64,000 nucleotides of DNA from Methylobacterium sp. 10 (GCF_000519085.1 NZ_KI912577.1:2051331-2115330), one strand, 5' to 3'; positions 1 to 9,145 are shown, numbered from the stretch's first letter. Numbers and translations: made by a program. The notes: generated by a model not told the origin, from the sequence alone.

Positions 1-446
1 AGCTCGGTCGTGCCGTCGAGGCGCAAGGTCGGGCTCACGTCGATCGGGTCGAACCCCTCGAACGTGGCGGTGACCTGGTGGCCCGGCTCGATGTCGAGAC
101 GGCGCGTGATCGTGATCACCACCTCGACCACATGGGCGCCGAGCGGAACGATCTGGGTCACCGTGCCGACCCGGCGTGCCTGGGCGGCCGTCTTCACCTC
201 AGCGAAGACGAGGCTCTCGACCCCTTTGGAGGCGCGGGGCGTGGAGAGCTTGACGGGCTCCGCACGGTACAGACGAGCCTGGGCACGGCGCGAGGAAGGG
301 CTGGCGCCCTGGCCGAGGAGATGGGATCCGTGCAGGCCGGTGGTGGGGGCGATCACGCCGTCGGCAAGGGCGGCTTCGAGCGGCGTATCGCCGGTCGAGA
401 CCCGCACGGCCTTGCCGTTGACGACAAGCGAGCAGCGCGCGCTCAT
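1..446 (-). CDS. Partial ferredoxin/ferredoxin-reductase-like protein (C-terminus beyond left edge)
   Basis: The frame is open from an ATG at 446 to the left edge, giving about 148 residues. Residues 5-35 read like the N-terminus of a plant-type 2Fe-2S ferredoxin (strand, 'VNGKAVRVSTGDTPLEAALADGV'-like helix), but the loop where the cluster cysteines should lie has none; the only cysteine is Cys5. From about residue 93 the pattern (VGTVTQIVPLG, then IEPGHQV) resembles the first strands of the FNR-type FAD-binding domain. I infer a flavin oxidoreductase with a degenerate ferredoxin module. The ribosome binding site is weak. The rest of the protein, including any NAD-binding lobe, is outside the window, so function is uncertain. 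Confidence 0.5.
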   Translation of the reverse strand, partial: MSARCSLVVNGKAVRVSTGDTPLEAALADGVIAPTTGLHGSHLLGQGASPSSRRAQARLYRAEPVKLSTPRASKGVESLVFAEVKTAAQARRVGTVTQIVPLGAHVVEVVITITRRLDIEPGHQVTATFEGFDPIDVSPTLRLDGTTE

Positions 447-522
447 GGTCGAGCCTCGAAAGTTGAGTGACGTCGAAAGGAAGCCGGCGTCGGGTGACGC
501 GCGCCGGCCGATGATGGAAACC

Positions 523-900
523 TCACCGGTGTCCGTCGAGCAACTGATCCACGAGGGCGGCCCAGCGGTCGCGCACCGCGCAGGCTTCCGGCGAGAGAGG
601 GGCCGGCCCCGCGAGTCGCTCGACACTGGCGCGGACATTGGCGGCCTCTTCCCGCTCTGCGCGCAGGACCGCCTTCATCACCATGATCTCGGAGCGCAGG
701 CGCGCCAAGTCATCGGACGGTGCGTCCTCCTCGACCACCTCTGCCCGCGGCTCCACCGGCAAGGCCGCCGGAGCGATGTCCACGCGCTTCGGGGTGGTGC
801 CGGTGCGGATCGGGCGCGCCATGAGGCGCTTCACGATATCCGAGCCGAAATCCTCGCCGAGGCCGAATTCGTCGCTTAATCGCAATGCCGCTTCGGCCAT
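523..900 (-). CDS. Hypothetical 125-residue protein with a coiled-coil segment
   Basis: I do not recognise the family. The ATG at 900 is chosen over an in-frame start at 975 because a strong Shine-Dalgarno (CAGGAGG) lies 8 bases before it. The protein is soluble, with no signal peptide or membrane segment. It has an N-terminal helix (MAEAALRLSDEFG), a basic patch around residues 24-35, an acidic proline-rich linker, and a charged helix from about residue 65 to 95 (LARLRSEIMVMKAVLRAERE) that should form a coiled coil. A perfect TTAA-N7-TTAACCAT motif about 78 bases upstream suggests control by the cell-cycle regulator CtrA. The gene stands alone between a reductase-like gene and a c-di-GMP enzyme. 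Confidence 0.75.
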   Translation of the reverse strand: MAEAALRLSDEFGLGEDFGSDIVKRLMARPIRTGTTPKRVDIAPAALPVEPRAEVVEEDAPSDDLARLRSEIMVMKAVLRAEREEAANVRASVERLAGPAPLSPEACAVRDRWAALVDQLLDGHR

Positions 901-977
901 CACGCCCGCCTCCTGTCGAACGGCAGACCGTGCCGCGCCGCTCGATCCATCTCGATCGTCACGATGAGCGATCATGG

Positions 978-992
978 TTAAGGGAGGTTTAA
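978..992 (-). promoter_or_regulatory. CtrA-type binding site upstream of the 125-residue hypothetical gene
   Basis: On the minus strand the sequence is TTAA-ACCTCCC-TTAA, followed by CCAT. This matches the CtrA full site (TTAA-N7-TTAA) and the extended half site TTAACCAT known from Caulobacter and relatives. It lies 78 bases upstream of the start at 900. The match is seen directly; regulation is inferred. Confidence 0.6.
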
Positions 993-1014
993 TTCAACCG
1001 TCGCGGTTTGGCGA

Positions 1015-3900
1015 TCAGGCCGCTTCCGGTGCCGCGCCGACAAGTTGTCGGGCCTGGAGCATCGACATGGGATCGCCAAAGGCGGTCCCTTGCGCGTATT
1101 CGCAGCCGAACTCGGCCAGGGCCTGCGCGTCGGTTTCGTTCTCGGCGCCGTCGGCGATGATCGCGAGGCCCAGTTCCTGCGCCATCTTGACGATGGAGCG
1201 CAGCATCACCGAGTGCCCCGCCGCCATCTGGCGCACGAAGGTCGGGTCGATCTTGATCGTGTCGAACGGGAAACGCTGGAGATAGGACAGCGCCGAGTAG
1301 CCGGTGCCGAAATCGTCGAGGGAGAGGCCAGCCCCGAGATCGTGGATGCGGCTCAGCATCTGGGCCGCGTATTCCGGGTTCTCCATCACCAGCCCCTCGC
1401 CGAGTTCGAGCTTGAGCGAACCGGGAAGCACGCCCGACCGGGCCAGGATCGTCTTCACGTCGTGAAGCAGGTCGTGTCGGAGGATCTGCCGCGAGGACAC
1501 GTTCACGCAGGCGAAGATGGGCGGGTCGACGTCGAGGGAGCGCTGCCAGGCGGCGAGTTCGAGGGCGGTACGCTCCAGCGCGAAGATGCCGAGATTGACG
1601 ATAAATCCGCTTTCCTCGGCGATGGGCATGAAGGTGGAATGCGGAATGCGGCCGAGCTTGGGGTGGTCCCAGCGCAGAACCGTCTCGAACCCCGCCACCG
1701 TGCGATCCTCCAGGCGGACGACGGGCTGGAACAGCACCTTCATCTCGTTGCGGTCCAGGGCCCGGCGTAGATCGGCCTCGAGCATCAGCCGGTCGCTGCG
1801 TTCGTTGCGCATGGAGGCACGGAACACCTCGGTGCGGTCACCGCCGTTGCGCTTAGCCTGGATCATCGCGATCTCGGCGTTCTTGAACACGTCCTCGCGC
1901 TTCAAGGCGGCACCCACCTCATGCAGGACGATGCCGACGGAGACGGTGAGGAAGATCTCGCGGTCGGCATAGGTGATGGGCGTGGCGATGGCCCGGCGGA
2001 TCATGTCCGTGAAGGCGAGGATGCGGTCGGGCTCGCGCTCCGAAAGCAGGATCAGTCCGAACTCGTCTCCGGCGATGCGGGCCAGTGAATCCTGTGGGCG
2101 CAGGAGCCGGCCGAGACGACGCGACAGGGTGAGCAGGATCGAATCGCCCGCCGAGAGGCCGATGGCGTCGTTGATCGCCTTGAACCGGTCGACGTCGAGG
2201 AGGATCGTCGTCGGCTTCAGGCGCGCGTCCTGGCTCGCGAAGGCGAGGGCGGCGTCGAGTCGGTCGTTGAACAATTCGCGGTTGGGCAGGCCGGTGAGGC
2301 TGTCGTGGATCGCGTCGTAGAGCAGGCGTTCCTCAGCGGTCTTCACCTCGGTGACGTCCGAGATGGTGCCGACGATGCGGATGACCTCGCCGTCCGGTCC
2401 GATCACCGGCCGGGCCTTCAACCGATACCAGACATAGAGGCCTTCCGTGGAGCGCAGGCGAAAATCGTGGACGATGCGGCCGCGCCGCTCCTCGATCACC
2501 GTGTCCAGGGCAGCGGAATAACGGTCCACGTCGAAGGGGTGGACGAGGCCGAGCCAGTTCGAGGCCGGCCCTTCGAGCGTGCCGCGCTTGAGGCCCAGCT
2601 GGTTCTCGATCTCCTGACCGGCGAAGACCCGGTCCGCCGGCACGTCCCAATCGAACACCACGTCGCCGGCGCCCGTCAGGGCGAGGGCGCGCCGTTCTGT
2701 GTCCGAGACCAGGGAATGGGTCATCCCGCCGCCGGTGAAGGCGTGCTGCATCACCGTGAATCCGATGAGCATGACGATGAGGACGAGACCTCCGATGAGC
2801 GCCGGCTGGACGAGGTCGCTGCCGATCTGGCCGGTGATGGCGAAGCCTGCGGCCACGACCCAGACGAGGAGGAGGAACCAGGTCGGCACCAGCAGGATCG
2901 CCCGGTCGTAGCCGTTATGGATGGCGAGATAGACGATCAGCAGCAGGCCGACCCCGGCGACGGCGGCGATCGAGATGCGGGCGACGCCCGCCGCCACCGG
3001 CGGGTCGAACACCGCCAGACCCACGAGGCCGGCGAGGAACGCGAGCCAGAAGAACGCCACATGGCCGTAGCGCACATGCCAGCGGCTCAGGTTGAGATAG
3101 GCGAACAGGAAGACGAGGAGCGTTGCACCCAGCACCGCCTCGGCGGAGGCCCGGTAGACCCGCTCGGCCACTTCGGTGACGGGAAAGACCCGCTGCAGGA
3201 ACCCAAAATCGATACAGGCATAGGCGAGCACCGCCCAGGCAAGGGCGGCGGCCGCCGGAAAGATGATCGCGCCCTTCACCACGAAGATGATCGTGAGGAA
3301 CAGGGCGAGCAGGCCGGCGATGCCGATGATGATGCCCTTGTAGAGCGTCAGGCCGGTGGATTTCTTGCGGTAGGCTTCCTGGTCCCAGAGATAGACCTGC
3401 GGCACGTTCGGCCCGTTCAGCTCGGCGACAAATGTGACGGTGGCGCCGGGATCGAGAGTGATCACGAACTGGTCGGCTTCCGGGTTCTCGTCGCGCTCTG
3501 GCCTGATGCCCTGGCTCGCCGTGATCGCCGCGATGCGCGAGCCGCCGAGATCCGGCCAGATGACGCCCGAGCCGACGAGACGGAAATGGGGTGCCACGAG
3601 AACCCGATCGATCTGCTCGTCGGTATCGTTGGTGAGCGCGAACACCATCCAGTCGGGCCGTGCTCCGCTGTCGCGCGCCTTCACCACGATGCGGCGGACG
3701 ATGCCGTCCTTGCCGGGAGCAGTGGAGATCTGGATCAGGTCGCCGTCCGAGCGGTAGCGCTCGATCATCGGTGTCAGGTCGATCGCCGGAGCGTCGAGGG
3801 TCACGCGCACGGCTTCCACGGCCCAAGCCGGCGCCCCCGTTCCGAGGAGGCCGATCAGGAGCAAGACGAAGGCGGTGAGGGCGAGGAAGGATCTGCGCAA
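1015..3900 (-). CDS. Membrane-bound GGDEF-EAL protein (c-di-GMP synthesis/degradation) with 7TM and PAS domains
   Basis: This protein of about 961 residues likely controls cyclic di-GMP. In order it has: a signal peptide (residues 1-27, ending PAWA); a periplasmic beta-rich domain to about 185; seven or so membrane segments from 190 to 410 (7TMR-DISM arrangement); a PAS/PAC domain at about 420-540; a GGDEF domain whose signature reads AGDEF near residue 610; and an EAL domain whose signature reads ETVLRW near 739, with a conserved DDFGTGYSALSYL loop later. The AGDEF variant is found in active cyclases, and the catalytic Glu of EAL is kept, so both activities remain possible. The frame stays open to an ATG at 4206, but that extension is rich in Arg, Pro and Trp and unlike protein. 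A TTG at 3900 gives a clean signal peptide, though its Shine-Dalgarno is weak, so the start is uncertain. Confidence 0.85.
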   Translation of the reverse strand: MRRSFLALTAFVLLLIGLLGTGAPAWAVEAVRVTLDAPAIDLTPMIERYRSDGDLIQISTAPGKDGIVRRIVVKARDSGARPDWMVFALTNDTDEQIDRVLVAPHFRLVGSGVIWPDLGGSRIAAITASQGIRPERDENPEADQFVITLDPGATVTFVAELNGPNVPQVYLWDQEAYRKKSTGLTLYKGIIIGIAGLLALFLTIIFVVKGAIIFPAAAALAWAVLAYACIDFGFLQRVFPVTEVAERVYRASAEAVLGATLLVFLFAYLNLSRWHVRYGHVAFFWLAFLAGLVGLAVFDPPVAAGVARISIAAVAGVGLLLIVYLAIHNGYDRAILLVPTWFLLLVWVVAAGFAITGQIGSDLVQPALIGGLVLIVMLIGFTVMQHAFTGGGMTHSLVSDTERRALALTGAGDVVFDWDVPADRVFAGQEIENQLGLKRGTLEGPASNWLGLVHPFDVDRYSAALDTVIEERRGRIVHDFRLRSTEGLYVWYRLKARPVIGPDGEVIRIVGTISDVTEVKTAEERLLYDAIHDSLTGLPNRELFNDRLDAALAFASQDARLKPTTILLDVDRFKAINDAIGLSAGDSILLTLSRRLGRLLRPQDSLARIAGDEFGLILLSEREPDRILAFTDMIRRAIATPITYADREIFLTVSVGIVLHEVGAALKREDVFKNAEIAMIQAKRNGGDRTEVFRASMRNERSDRLMLEADLRRALDRNEMKVLFQPVVRLEDRTVAGFETVLRWDHPKLGRIPHSTFMPIAEESGFIVNLGIFALERTALELAAWQRSLDVDPPIFACVNVSSRQILRHDLLHDVKTILARSGVLPGSLKLELGEGLVMENPEYAAQMLSRIHDLGAGLSLDDFGTGYSALSYLQRFPFDTIKIDPTFVRQMAAGHSVMLRSIVKMAQELGLAIIADGAENETDAQALAEFGCEYAQGTAFGDPMSMLQARQLVGAAPEAA

Positions 3901-4234
3901 CGGGCGAGTGTTCCGGCCGGGCGGGCACTGACGAGGAATACGGCTCAGCTTGTGGCCCAGTCGTACCGGCGGGGGGGTCCACGGACAAGGCGAGCGGTCT
4001 GCCCAAGGTCGCGGCACCCACTGCTTCTTGGCGTAGCGCCGAGAAGGGTTCGATCGCGTCCTTTTGCGGCCAAAACAAGCCGGACAGGCATCGGAGGCGT
4101 GGAGGCGGACGCTTGAAACACGGCAGGGACGGCGATGGGCGGTATGAAACCATACCCACGACGCATCGCCGGGCGTCCGACCGATCGTCCGGCGCCCGAC
4201 CGTCATGGCCAGGTCGCCGGACCGGGATAACCCG
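3901..4234. other. Non-coding gap between the GGDEF-EAL gene and the M16 peptidase gene
   Basis: About 334 bases separate the chosen start of the GGDEF-EAL gene from the stop of the peptidase gene; both are on the minus strand. Open frames here have compositions unlike real proteins. It presumably holds the promoter of the GGDEF-EAL gene, but I can point to no clear -35/-10 pair, terminator or repeat. Confidence 0.5.
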
Positions 4235-5530
4235 TCAATTCGCCTGGAGCACGCCCCTCATCTTCTCGAGGGACGGCAGCTTCCTGATCGGTCCGATCGC
4301 AGCGAGCGTCGGCGCCCCCGAGAGCAGACGCAATCCCGCCGCTCTCACATCGTCCACGGTGACGGCATCGATCTTGGCGATGACTTCCTGCGGCGGGATC
4401 ACCCGGCCCCAGGCGAGGATCTGGCGGGCATTGCGCTCGATCCGGCCGCCGGGGGTCTCCAGGGCCGACAGGAGCGCGACCTTCACCTGCGCCTTGGCGC
4501 GGGCGACCTCGACGGCATCGGCGTCGCGTGCCGCTTTGGCCGTGGCGGCCAGGGTCACATCGACGAGTTCGGCGAGATCCGATCCGGACGTGCCGGCACC
4601 GATGCCGAACAGGCCGCAATCGACGAAGGACCAGTGGAACGCCTGGATCTCGTAGGCGAGGCCGCGGGTCTCGCGCACTTCGTGCCAGAGCCGCGAGGTG
4701 AGACCGCCGCCGAGCACCTGCGCAAACATGTGCAGCGCGTAGTAGCCTTCGTCGCGAAAGGAGAGTCCGGGCAGCCCCAGCACGAGATTGGCCTGTTCGA
4801 GCTTCTTCTGGATCCGCTTCTCGCCGCCGACATAGGTGCCGGCGACCATCTCCGGGGCGACCGTCGCCGGCATGCCGCCGAAATGGTGCTCGGCCGCCTC
4901 GACGATGGCCTCGTGCGAGATGGCGCCCGCCGCGGCGACGACGATGCGGTCCGGGGTGTATTCGCGGGCGAGATAGGCCTCGATCGCGTTACGGTCGAAG
5001 CTGGCGATGGTCTGCGGCGTGCCGATGATCGGACGGCCGATCGGCTGGTCCGGAAACGCCGCCGCGGTGAAGGCCTCGTAGACCACGTCGTCGGGCGTAT
5101 CTTCGATGGCGGCGTATTCCTGCAGGATCACGCCCTTCTCGCGGGCGAGTTCGCCCGCGTCGAAGACCGAGCGGGTGAGGATGTCGCCGATGACGTCGAG
5201 GGCGACGCCGGCATCCTCGCCCAGGACGCGGGCGGTGTAGCTGGTGCCCTCGGCGCTGGTGGCGGCGTTGATGTCGCCGCCGACATTCTCGATGTCCTCG
5301 GCGATCCGGCGGGCCGAGCGGGTCTCGGTTCCCTTGAACGCCATGTGCTCGATGAGATGGCTGAGGCCGCCCTCGTCAGGCCGCTCGTGGCGCGATCCGG
5401 CTCCGACCCAGACGCCGAGGGTCGCGGTGGCGACACCGGGCATCGTCTCCGTGGTGACGGTGATGCCGTTGGAGAGGCGGGACACCTTCAGGCCGGGAGA
5501 AGCGCCATGGGTCGCGAAATGCTGATTCAT
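4235..5530 (-). CDS. M16 family zinc metallopeptidase (processing-peptidase-like)
   Basis: This 431-residue protein belongs to the M16B (pitrilysin/mitochondrial processing peptidase beta) family. The inverted zinc motif HLIEH is at residues 58-62 and the third ligand is probably Glu138, in the expected spacing of about 75 residues. The C-terminal half is the non-catalytic homologous domain. There is no signal peptide, so it is probably cytoplasmic and degrades peptides; its substrate cannot be read from the sequence. It starts 6 bases after the thrC stop, so it is co-transcribed with thrC. The thrC-M16 pair is common in alphaproteobacteria. Confidence 0.93.
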   Translation of the reverse strand: MNQHFATHGASPGLKVSRLSNGITVTTETMPGVATATLGVWVGAGSRHERPDEGGLSHLIEHMAFKGTETRSARRIAEDIENVGGDINAATSAEGTSYTARVLGEDAGVALDVIGDILTRSVFDAGELAREKGVILQEYAAIEDTPDDVVYEAFTAAAFPDQPIGRPIIGTPQTIASFDRNAIEAYLAREYTPDRIVVAAAGAISHEAIVEAAEHHFGGMPATVAPEMVAGTYVGGEKRIQKKLEQANLVLGLPGLSFRDEGYYALHMFAQVLGGGLTSRLWHEVRETRGLAYEIQAFHWSFVDCGLFGIGAGTSGSDLAELVDVTLAATAKAARDADAVEVARAKAQVKVALLSALETPGGRIERNARQILAWGRVIPPQEVIAKIDAVTVDDVRAAGLRLLSGAPTLAAIGPIRKLPSLEKMRGVLQAN

Positions 5531-5536
5531 GGGTTC

Positions 5537-6949
5537 TCAGTTCCCGGCCGTGATGCGTGAATGTGCGCGGATGAAGGCTTCCACTGCCGCCTGGTCGTTG
5601 GCGACACGGGTGAAACGCTCCTTCCGATCCAGCAGATCGGCGAGGTGCGGCGGCAGGACGGGGCGAAGGCCGCCCGTCGCCTGCGCGACCGCGTCCGGAA
5701 ACTTCGCCGGATGTGCGGTGGCGAGGGCGACCACGGGGGTCCTGGCGTCCTTCTCCAGAAGGCGCCGGCCGGCATGAACGCCGATGGCGGTATGCGGGTC
5801 GATGACCATGCCGATCTCCCGGTGGATCCGCGCGATCTCGGCGATCACGGCCTCCTCCGGAACGGACGCGGCATCGAACTCGTCGCGGACAGTCTTGAGC
5901 ACCGCTTCGTCGAGATGGAAGCCGCCCGATTGCTTGAGCCCTGCCATCAGCCGCGAGAGGCTCGACGCGTCGCGGCCCAGAGCCTCGAACAACAATCGCT
6001 CGAAATTCGAGGAGATCTGGATGTCCATGGATGGCGAGGTGGTCGGCTGGACGCCGCGAACCTCGTAGGCGCCGTGCTCCAGGGTGCGCGCCAGGATGTC
6101 GTTGGCGTTGGTGCCGATCATCAGGCGCTCGATGGGCAGGCCCATGCGCTTGGCGACCCAGCCGGCGAGGATGTCGCCGAAATTGCCCGTCGGCACCGCG
6201 AAGGAAACGGGGCGGTGCGGCGCGCCCAGGGCTACGGCACTGGTGAAGTAATAGACCGCCTGCGCGGCGACCCGCGCCCAGTTGATCGAGTTGACGCCGG
6301 AGAGCCGCAGCTCATCGGCGAAATCCGCGTGCTGGAACAGGGCTTTGACGATGTTCTGGCAATCGTCGAAATTGCCGTCGATGGCGATGGCATGGACGTT
6401 GTCCGCGCCCACCGACGTCATCTGGCGGCGCTGCACTTCGGAGACGCGGCCATGCGGGAACAGGATGAAGATGTCGACCTGATCGAGGCCGCGAAAGGCC
6501 TCGACGGCGGCGCTGCCGGTATCGCCGGAGGTGGCGCCGACGATGGTGGCGCGGGAACGGCGGGACCGCAGGACGTGGTCCATCAGCCGGCCGAGGAGCT
6601 GCATCGCCACGTCCTTGAACGCCAGCGTCGGCCCGTGGAAGAGCTCCAGCAGGAATAGGTTGTCGTCGAGCTGCACCAGCGGGCACACAGCCGGATGGCG
6701 GAAGGTGGCGTAGGATTCCTCGATCATCCGGTCGAGATCGGCATCGGCGATCTCGCCGTCGATCAGCGGCCGCAGGACGAGCTTGGCCGCGTCGGCGTAG
6801 CGCTGTCCGGCGAGCCCGGCGATCTCGTCACGGGAAATCTGCGGCCAGCTCTCGGGCAGGTACAGGCCGCCGTCGCGGGCAAGGCCGGCGAGGAGAGCAT
6901 CGGAAAAGCTGAGGGGCGCCGCGGCGCCGCGGGTCGAAACGTGTAGCAA
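5537..6949 (-). CDS. thrC: Threonine synthase
   Basis: ThrC makes L-threonine from O-phospho-L-homoserine using pyridoxal phosphate, the last step of threonine synthesis. The protein has 470 residues, typical for the long class. The N-terminus MLHVSTRG matches the family's usual start. The PLP lysine is Lys112 in HGPTLAFKD, and the phosphate-binding Ser/Thr loop ATSGDTGSAA follows. The start is a TTG at 6949 with GGAGG 6 bases upstream; the open frame extends further but that part is not protein-like. It lies downstream of the cox genes and immediately before the M16 peptidase gene. Confidence 0.95.
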   Translation of the reverse strand: MLHVSTRGAAAPLSFSDALLAGLARDGGLYLPESWPQISRDEIAGLAGQRYADAAKLVLRPLIDGEIADADLDRMIEESYATFRHPAVCPLVQLDDNLFLLELFHGPTLAFKDVAMQLLGRLMDHVLRSRRSRATIVGATSGDTGSAAVEAFRGLDQVDIFILFPHGRVSEVQRRQMTSVGADNVHAIAIDGNFDDCQNIVKALFQHADFADELRLSGVNSINWARVAAQAVYYFTSAVALGAPHRPVSFAVPTGNFGDILAGWVAKRMGLPIERLMIGTNANDILARTLEHGAYEVRGVQPTTSPSMDIQISSNFERLLFEALGRDASSLSRLMAGLKQSGGFHLDEAVLKTVRDEFDAASVPEEAVIAEIARIHREIGMVIDPHTAIGVHAGRRLLEKDARTPVVALATAHPAKFPDAVAQATGGLRPVLPPHLADLLDRKERFTRVANDQAAVEAFIRAHSRITAGN

Positions 6950-7082
6950 AGGGGCCTCCGGGAAGGGGGCCGGTCTACACGAAGTGGATGTCGCTGTCGA
7001 AAGCCGGAAATTCCCGACGTCCGGGATCACGCTTCGCCGAACTATGAATGAAGCACCGCCACTCCCGCGAGGACTAAATCGA

Positions 7083-8417
7083 TCAAGCTCCGCCGACCTC
7101 GTCAAGGAACCGCTCGATCGCCCGTTCTGTCCGAGCCTTCGTCCGCCCCTGCGCGATGTAATCCAACCCCGCCTCCGACACCGCCTCGGCATAGGCTTCC
7201 TCGGTGCAGAGGCGCCGGATGGTCTCGGCCAGATCGTCCAGCGTCTCGGTGAGAGCCGGATACGGGGCCGAAAGGTCCTCTTCCAGGTCGCCCCAGAGCA
7301 GGCCCGCCAGCGGAACGCCGGCCGACAGGCACTCGTGCTGCGCCAGGCCGAACCCGGCCCAGGGCGGCAGCGGACTGACGTAGCACGAACACGCGCCCTG
7401 CAACTCGTCCTTGGCGCGCCGGTCGAGAAAGCCCCCAACCGTATCCTGCCCGTACATGACGATGTCGACGGATCGCTGCTTTGCCAGTTCGATGACCTGA
7501 TGGGTCAAAGCCAGGTCGTAGCGATCGCGCGTGTTCGGCCGCGATTTCATCGTCCAGGCGCGGTCCTCTCTCCATCGGTAGCGGCGCTCGGCCTCGTACC
7601 AGGGGGCGATCACCCAGGACGGTGTGTGCAGCAGCGCCGGATGATGGGTTCGCTGAAGGGCCAGGACCTTGCGGGACAAGGTGATGACGCCGTCCACCTT
7701 GTCGATGAGCTTGGGCGGAAGGAGCCCCGCACGCCCATTGTGGATGATCCAGATATGGGCTGCATCGGGCAGCCGCCTCCTGGCTTCCTCGAGCTGCAGT
7801 GGGGTGGTCACTAGGACGGCCGCGACGTTCTTGTCGCTTCCGTCCCAGGACGGAACTTGGAGCAGGGCCGATTCCGCTAAGCCGTCATGGTCGCCGAGCT
7901 TGGCCGCTTCCAGCCGCCACCCGGCGGCCGATGCCCAGTTGTTCAGGAGCGTCGGAGATTGCAGCGCCGCGACGACGCGCGGCACGCCTGCGCGTCCGGC
8001 GGATGCGACGGGGCGTCGGAGGAGCGGCCGGGTCACCTCCTGGCGCCTGGCGGCGGGCTGCCCGGCATCGAGGTCCGAACTGGAGAGATGATTGGCGAGG
8101 TCGATCTCGAACGACCTGACGTGATCCGACTCGCTGTGCACGAGACGGAACACGACGAATACCTCGTTCGAGAAGGCGAGCTTGGCCCTCCCGAAACTGG
8201 CGGCGAGCAGACGCACCGGAATCTGCTCGATCAGGCCCTTGTGGCAAACCACCTGCCGGACAGAGGGTATGTCGTCGAGGTCCGAGAAGGCGATCAGGTC
8301 CTGGCGATACTCCTTGAGCCCGTCCGGTGCCGCGGTGGCAGCAAGAAGCGACTCGTCTTCGTCGAGAAAGGAGAGGAGTGCCGCCCAATACGGATCCACC
8401 GGCTGAGTTCCGCTCAT
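7083..8417 (-). CDS. Putative GT-B fold glycosyltransferase
   Basis: This 444-residue protein is only partly recognisable. The C-terminal half looks like a GT-B glycosyltransferase: a strand-turn region (HIWIIHNGR, then KVDGVITLSRK) and a late HECLSAGVPLAG motif near residues 361-372, which resembles the nucleotide-sugar binding Glu and glycine segment of GT1/GT4 enzymes. The N-terminal 200 residues match nothing I know. No membrane segment or signal peptide is seen, so it likely acts in the cytoplasm or at the inner membrane face. ATG 8417 is preferred to a start at 8528 because AGG lies upstream and the N-terminal extension is Arg/Gly rich. It interrupts the usual oxidase-to-thrC gene order, which suggests a local insertion. 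Confidence 0.6.
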   Translation of the reverse strand: MSGTQPVDPYWAALLSFLDEDESLLAATAAPDGLKEYRQDLIAFSDLDDIPSVRQVVCHKGLIEQIPVRLLAASFGRAKLAFSNEVFVVFRLVHSESDHVRSFEIDLANHLSSSDLDAGQPAARRQEVTRPLLRRPVASAGRAGVPRVVAALQSPTLLNNWASAAGWRLEAAKLGDHDGLAESALLQVPSWDGSDKNVAAVLVTTPLQLEEARRRLPDAAHIWIIHNGRAGLLPPKLIDKVDGVITLSRKVLALQRTHHPALLHTPSWVIAPWYEAERRYRWREDRAWTMKSRPNTRDRYDLALTHQVIELAKQRSVDIVMYGQDTVGGFLDRRAKDELQGACSCYVSPLPPWAGFGLAQHECLSAGVPLAGLLWGDLEEDLSAPYPALTETLDDLAETIRRLCTEEAYAEAVSEAGLDYIAQGRTKARTERAIERFLDEVGGA

Positions 8418-8615
8418 CTCGACCTCGTCTCCCTCGATCCGGCGAGAGCCCTGCGCCTCTCGCCGAACTCCCGCGGCGCCGCCGTGCCCGGAGCGAGGAC
8501 ACTGGTGACCGAATGTTTCGTGAGACACTCTTAGCCCCGAACAGGGCGCCCTGCATCCACCGGAATATCGGGCTTTCGAGGAAGCACGATCAAAGCCATC
8601 CGCGCCGGTCGCTGC

Positions 8616-9050
8616 CTACGCGTTGTCGCCGGGTGCCTTGACGATGCGGCATCCATTGATCCGCCAGGCGCCGTCGCTCTGCTTCTCGAGACTGTAGAGG
8701 GCCATCCAGTCGACGCCGTTCTCGTCCTGTAGCTTCATACCCAGGGTCAGCCCGTCCTCCCCACTCTCCTCCACACGGTCGATGCTGAAGCTGCGGGCGC
8801 GGTAGACGGCGCCGTATCCCTTCCGGACCATCTCGATGAAGGTATCCGGTGAAGCGAACATTCCCTGGATCGACGGGGCGGCCTGGGCATAAGCGGTGGC
8901 TGCGTCATCCTTGCGGAACGCCTCGATCTGCCGCTCCACCGTCGCCCTGGCTTCCAGCTTCGCAGCGTCATCGCTGGCATTCGCCGGCGAGACCCGCTGG
9001 ATCGAGATCAGGCAGAGACAGGCGGTCAGCAGGGAGAGGACGGCGCGCAT
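8616..9050 (-). CDS. DUF4864-like exported protein
   Basis: This is a 144-residue protein with a signal peptide (MRAVLSLLTACLCLISIQR, cleavage probably after PANA). The mature part starts with a helix carrying a DAATAYAQAAPSIQGMF segment followed by FIEMVRKGYGAVYRARS. It ends in an NTF2-like beta sheet (WMALYSLEKQSDGAWRINGC). This pattern fits DUF4864, a small exported family of unknown function. It sits between the glycosyltransferase and SURF1 genes on the same strand. Function is not known. Confidence 0.75.
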   Translation of the reverse strand: MRAVLSLLTACLCLISIQRVSPANASDDAAKLEARATVERQIEAFRKDDAATAYAQAAPSIQGMFASPDTFIEMVRKGYGAVYRARSFSIDRVEESGEDGLTLGMKLQDENGVDWMALYSLEKQSDGAWRINGCRIVKAPGDNA

Positions 9051-9145
9051 GGACCACACTCCGCAATGGGGGCGACCCGACGCAGGATAGTGCGATGCAT
9101 CCGGCCGGCAAGAGCGGGCCACATCCTTGACCCTGCCGGCCGAAG

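Noticed and set aside
2305..4116. A 603-residue open frame antisense to the GGDEF-EAL gene
   Set aside because: Charged, repetitive composition and no motif; the opposite strand encodes clear PAS, GGDEF and membrane segments.
3901..4206. N-terminal extension of the GGDEF-EAL protein to ATG 4206
   Set aside because: The extra about 100 residues are Arg/Pro/Trp/Cys rich and precede a normal signal peptide, which should be at the N-terminus.
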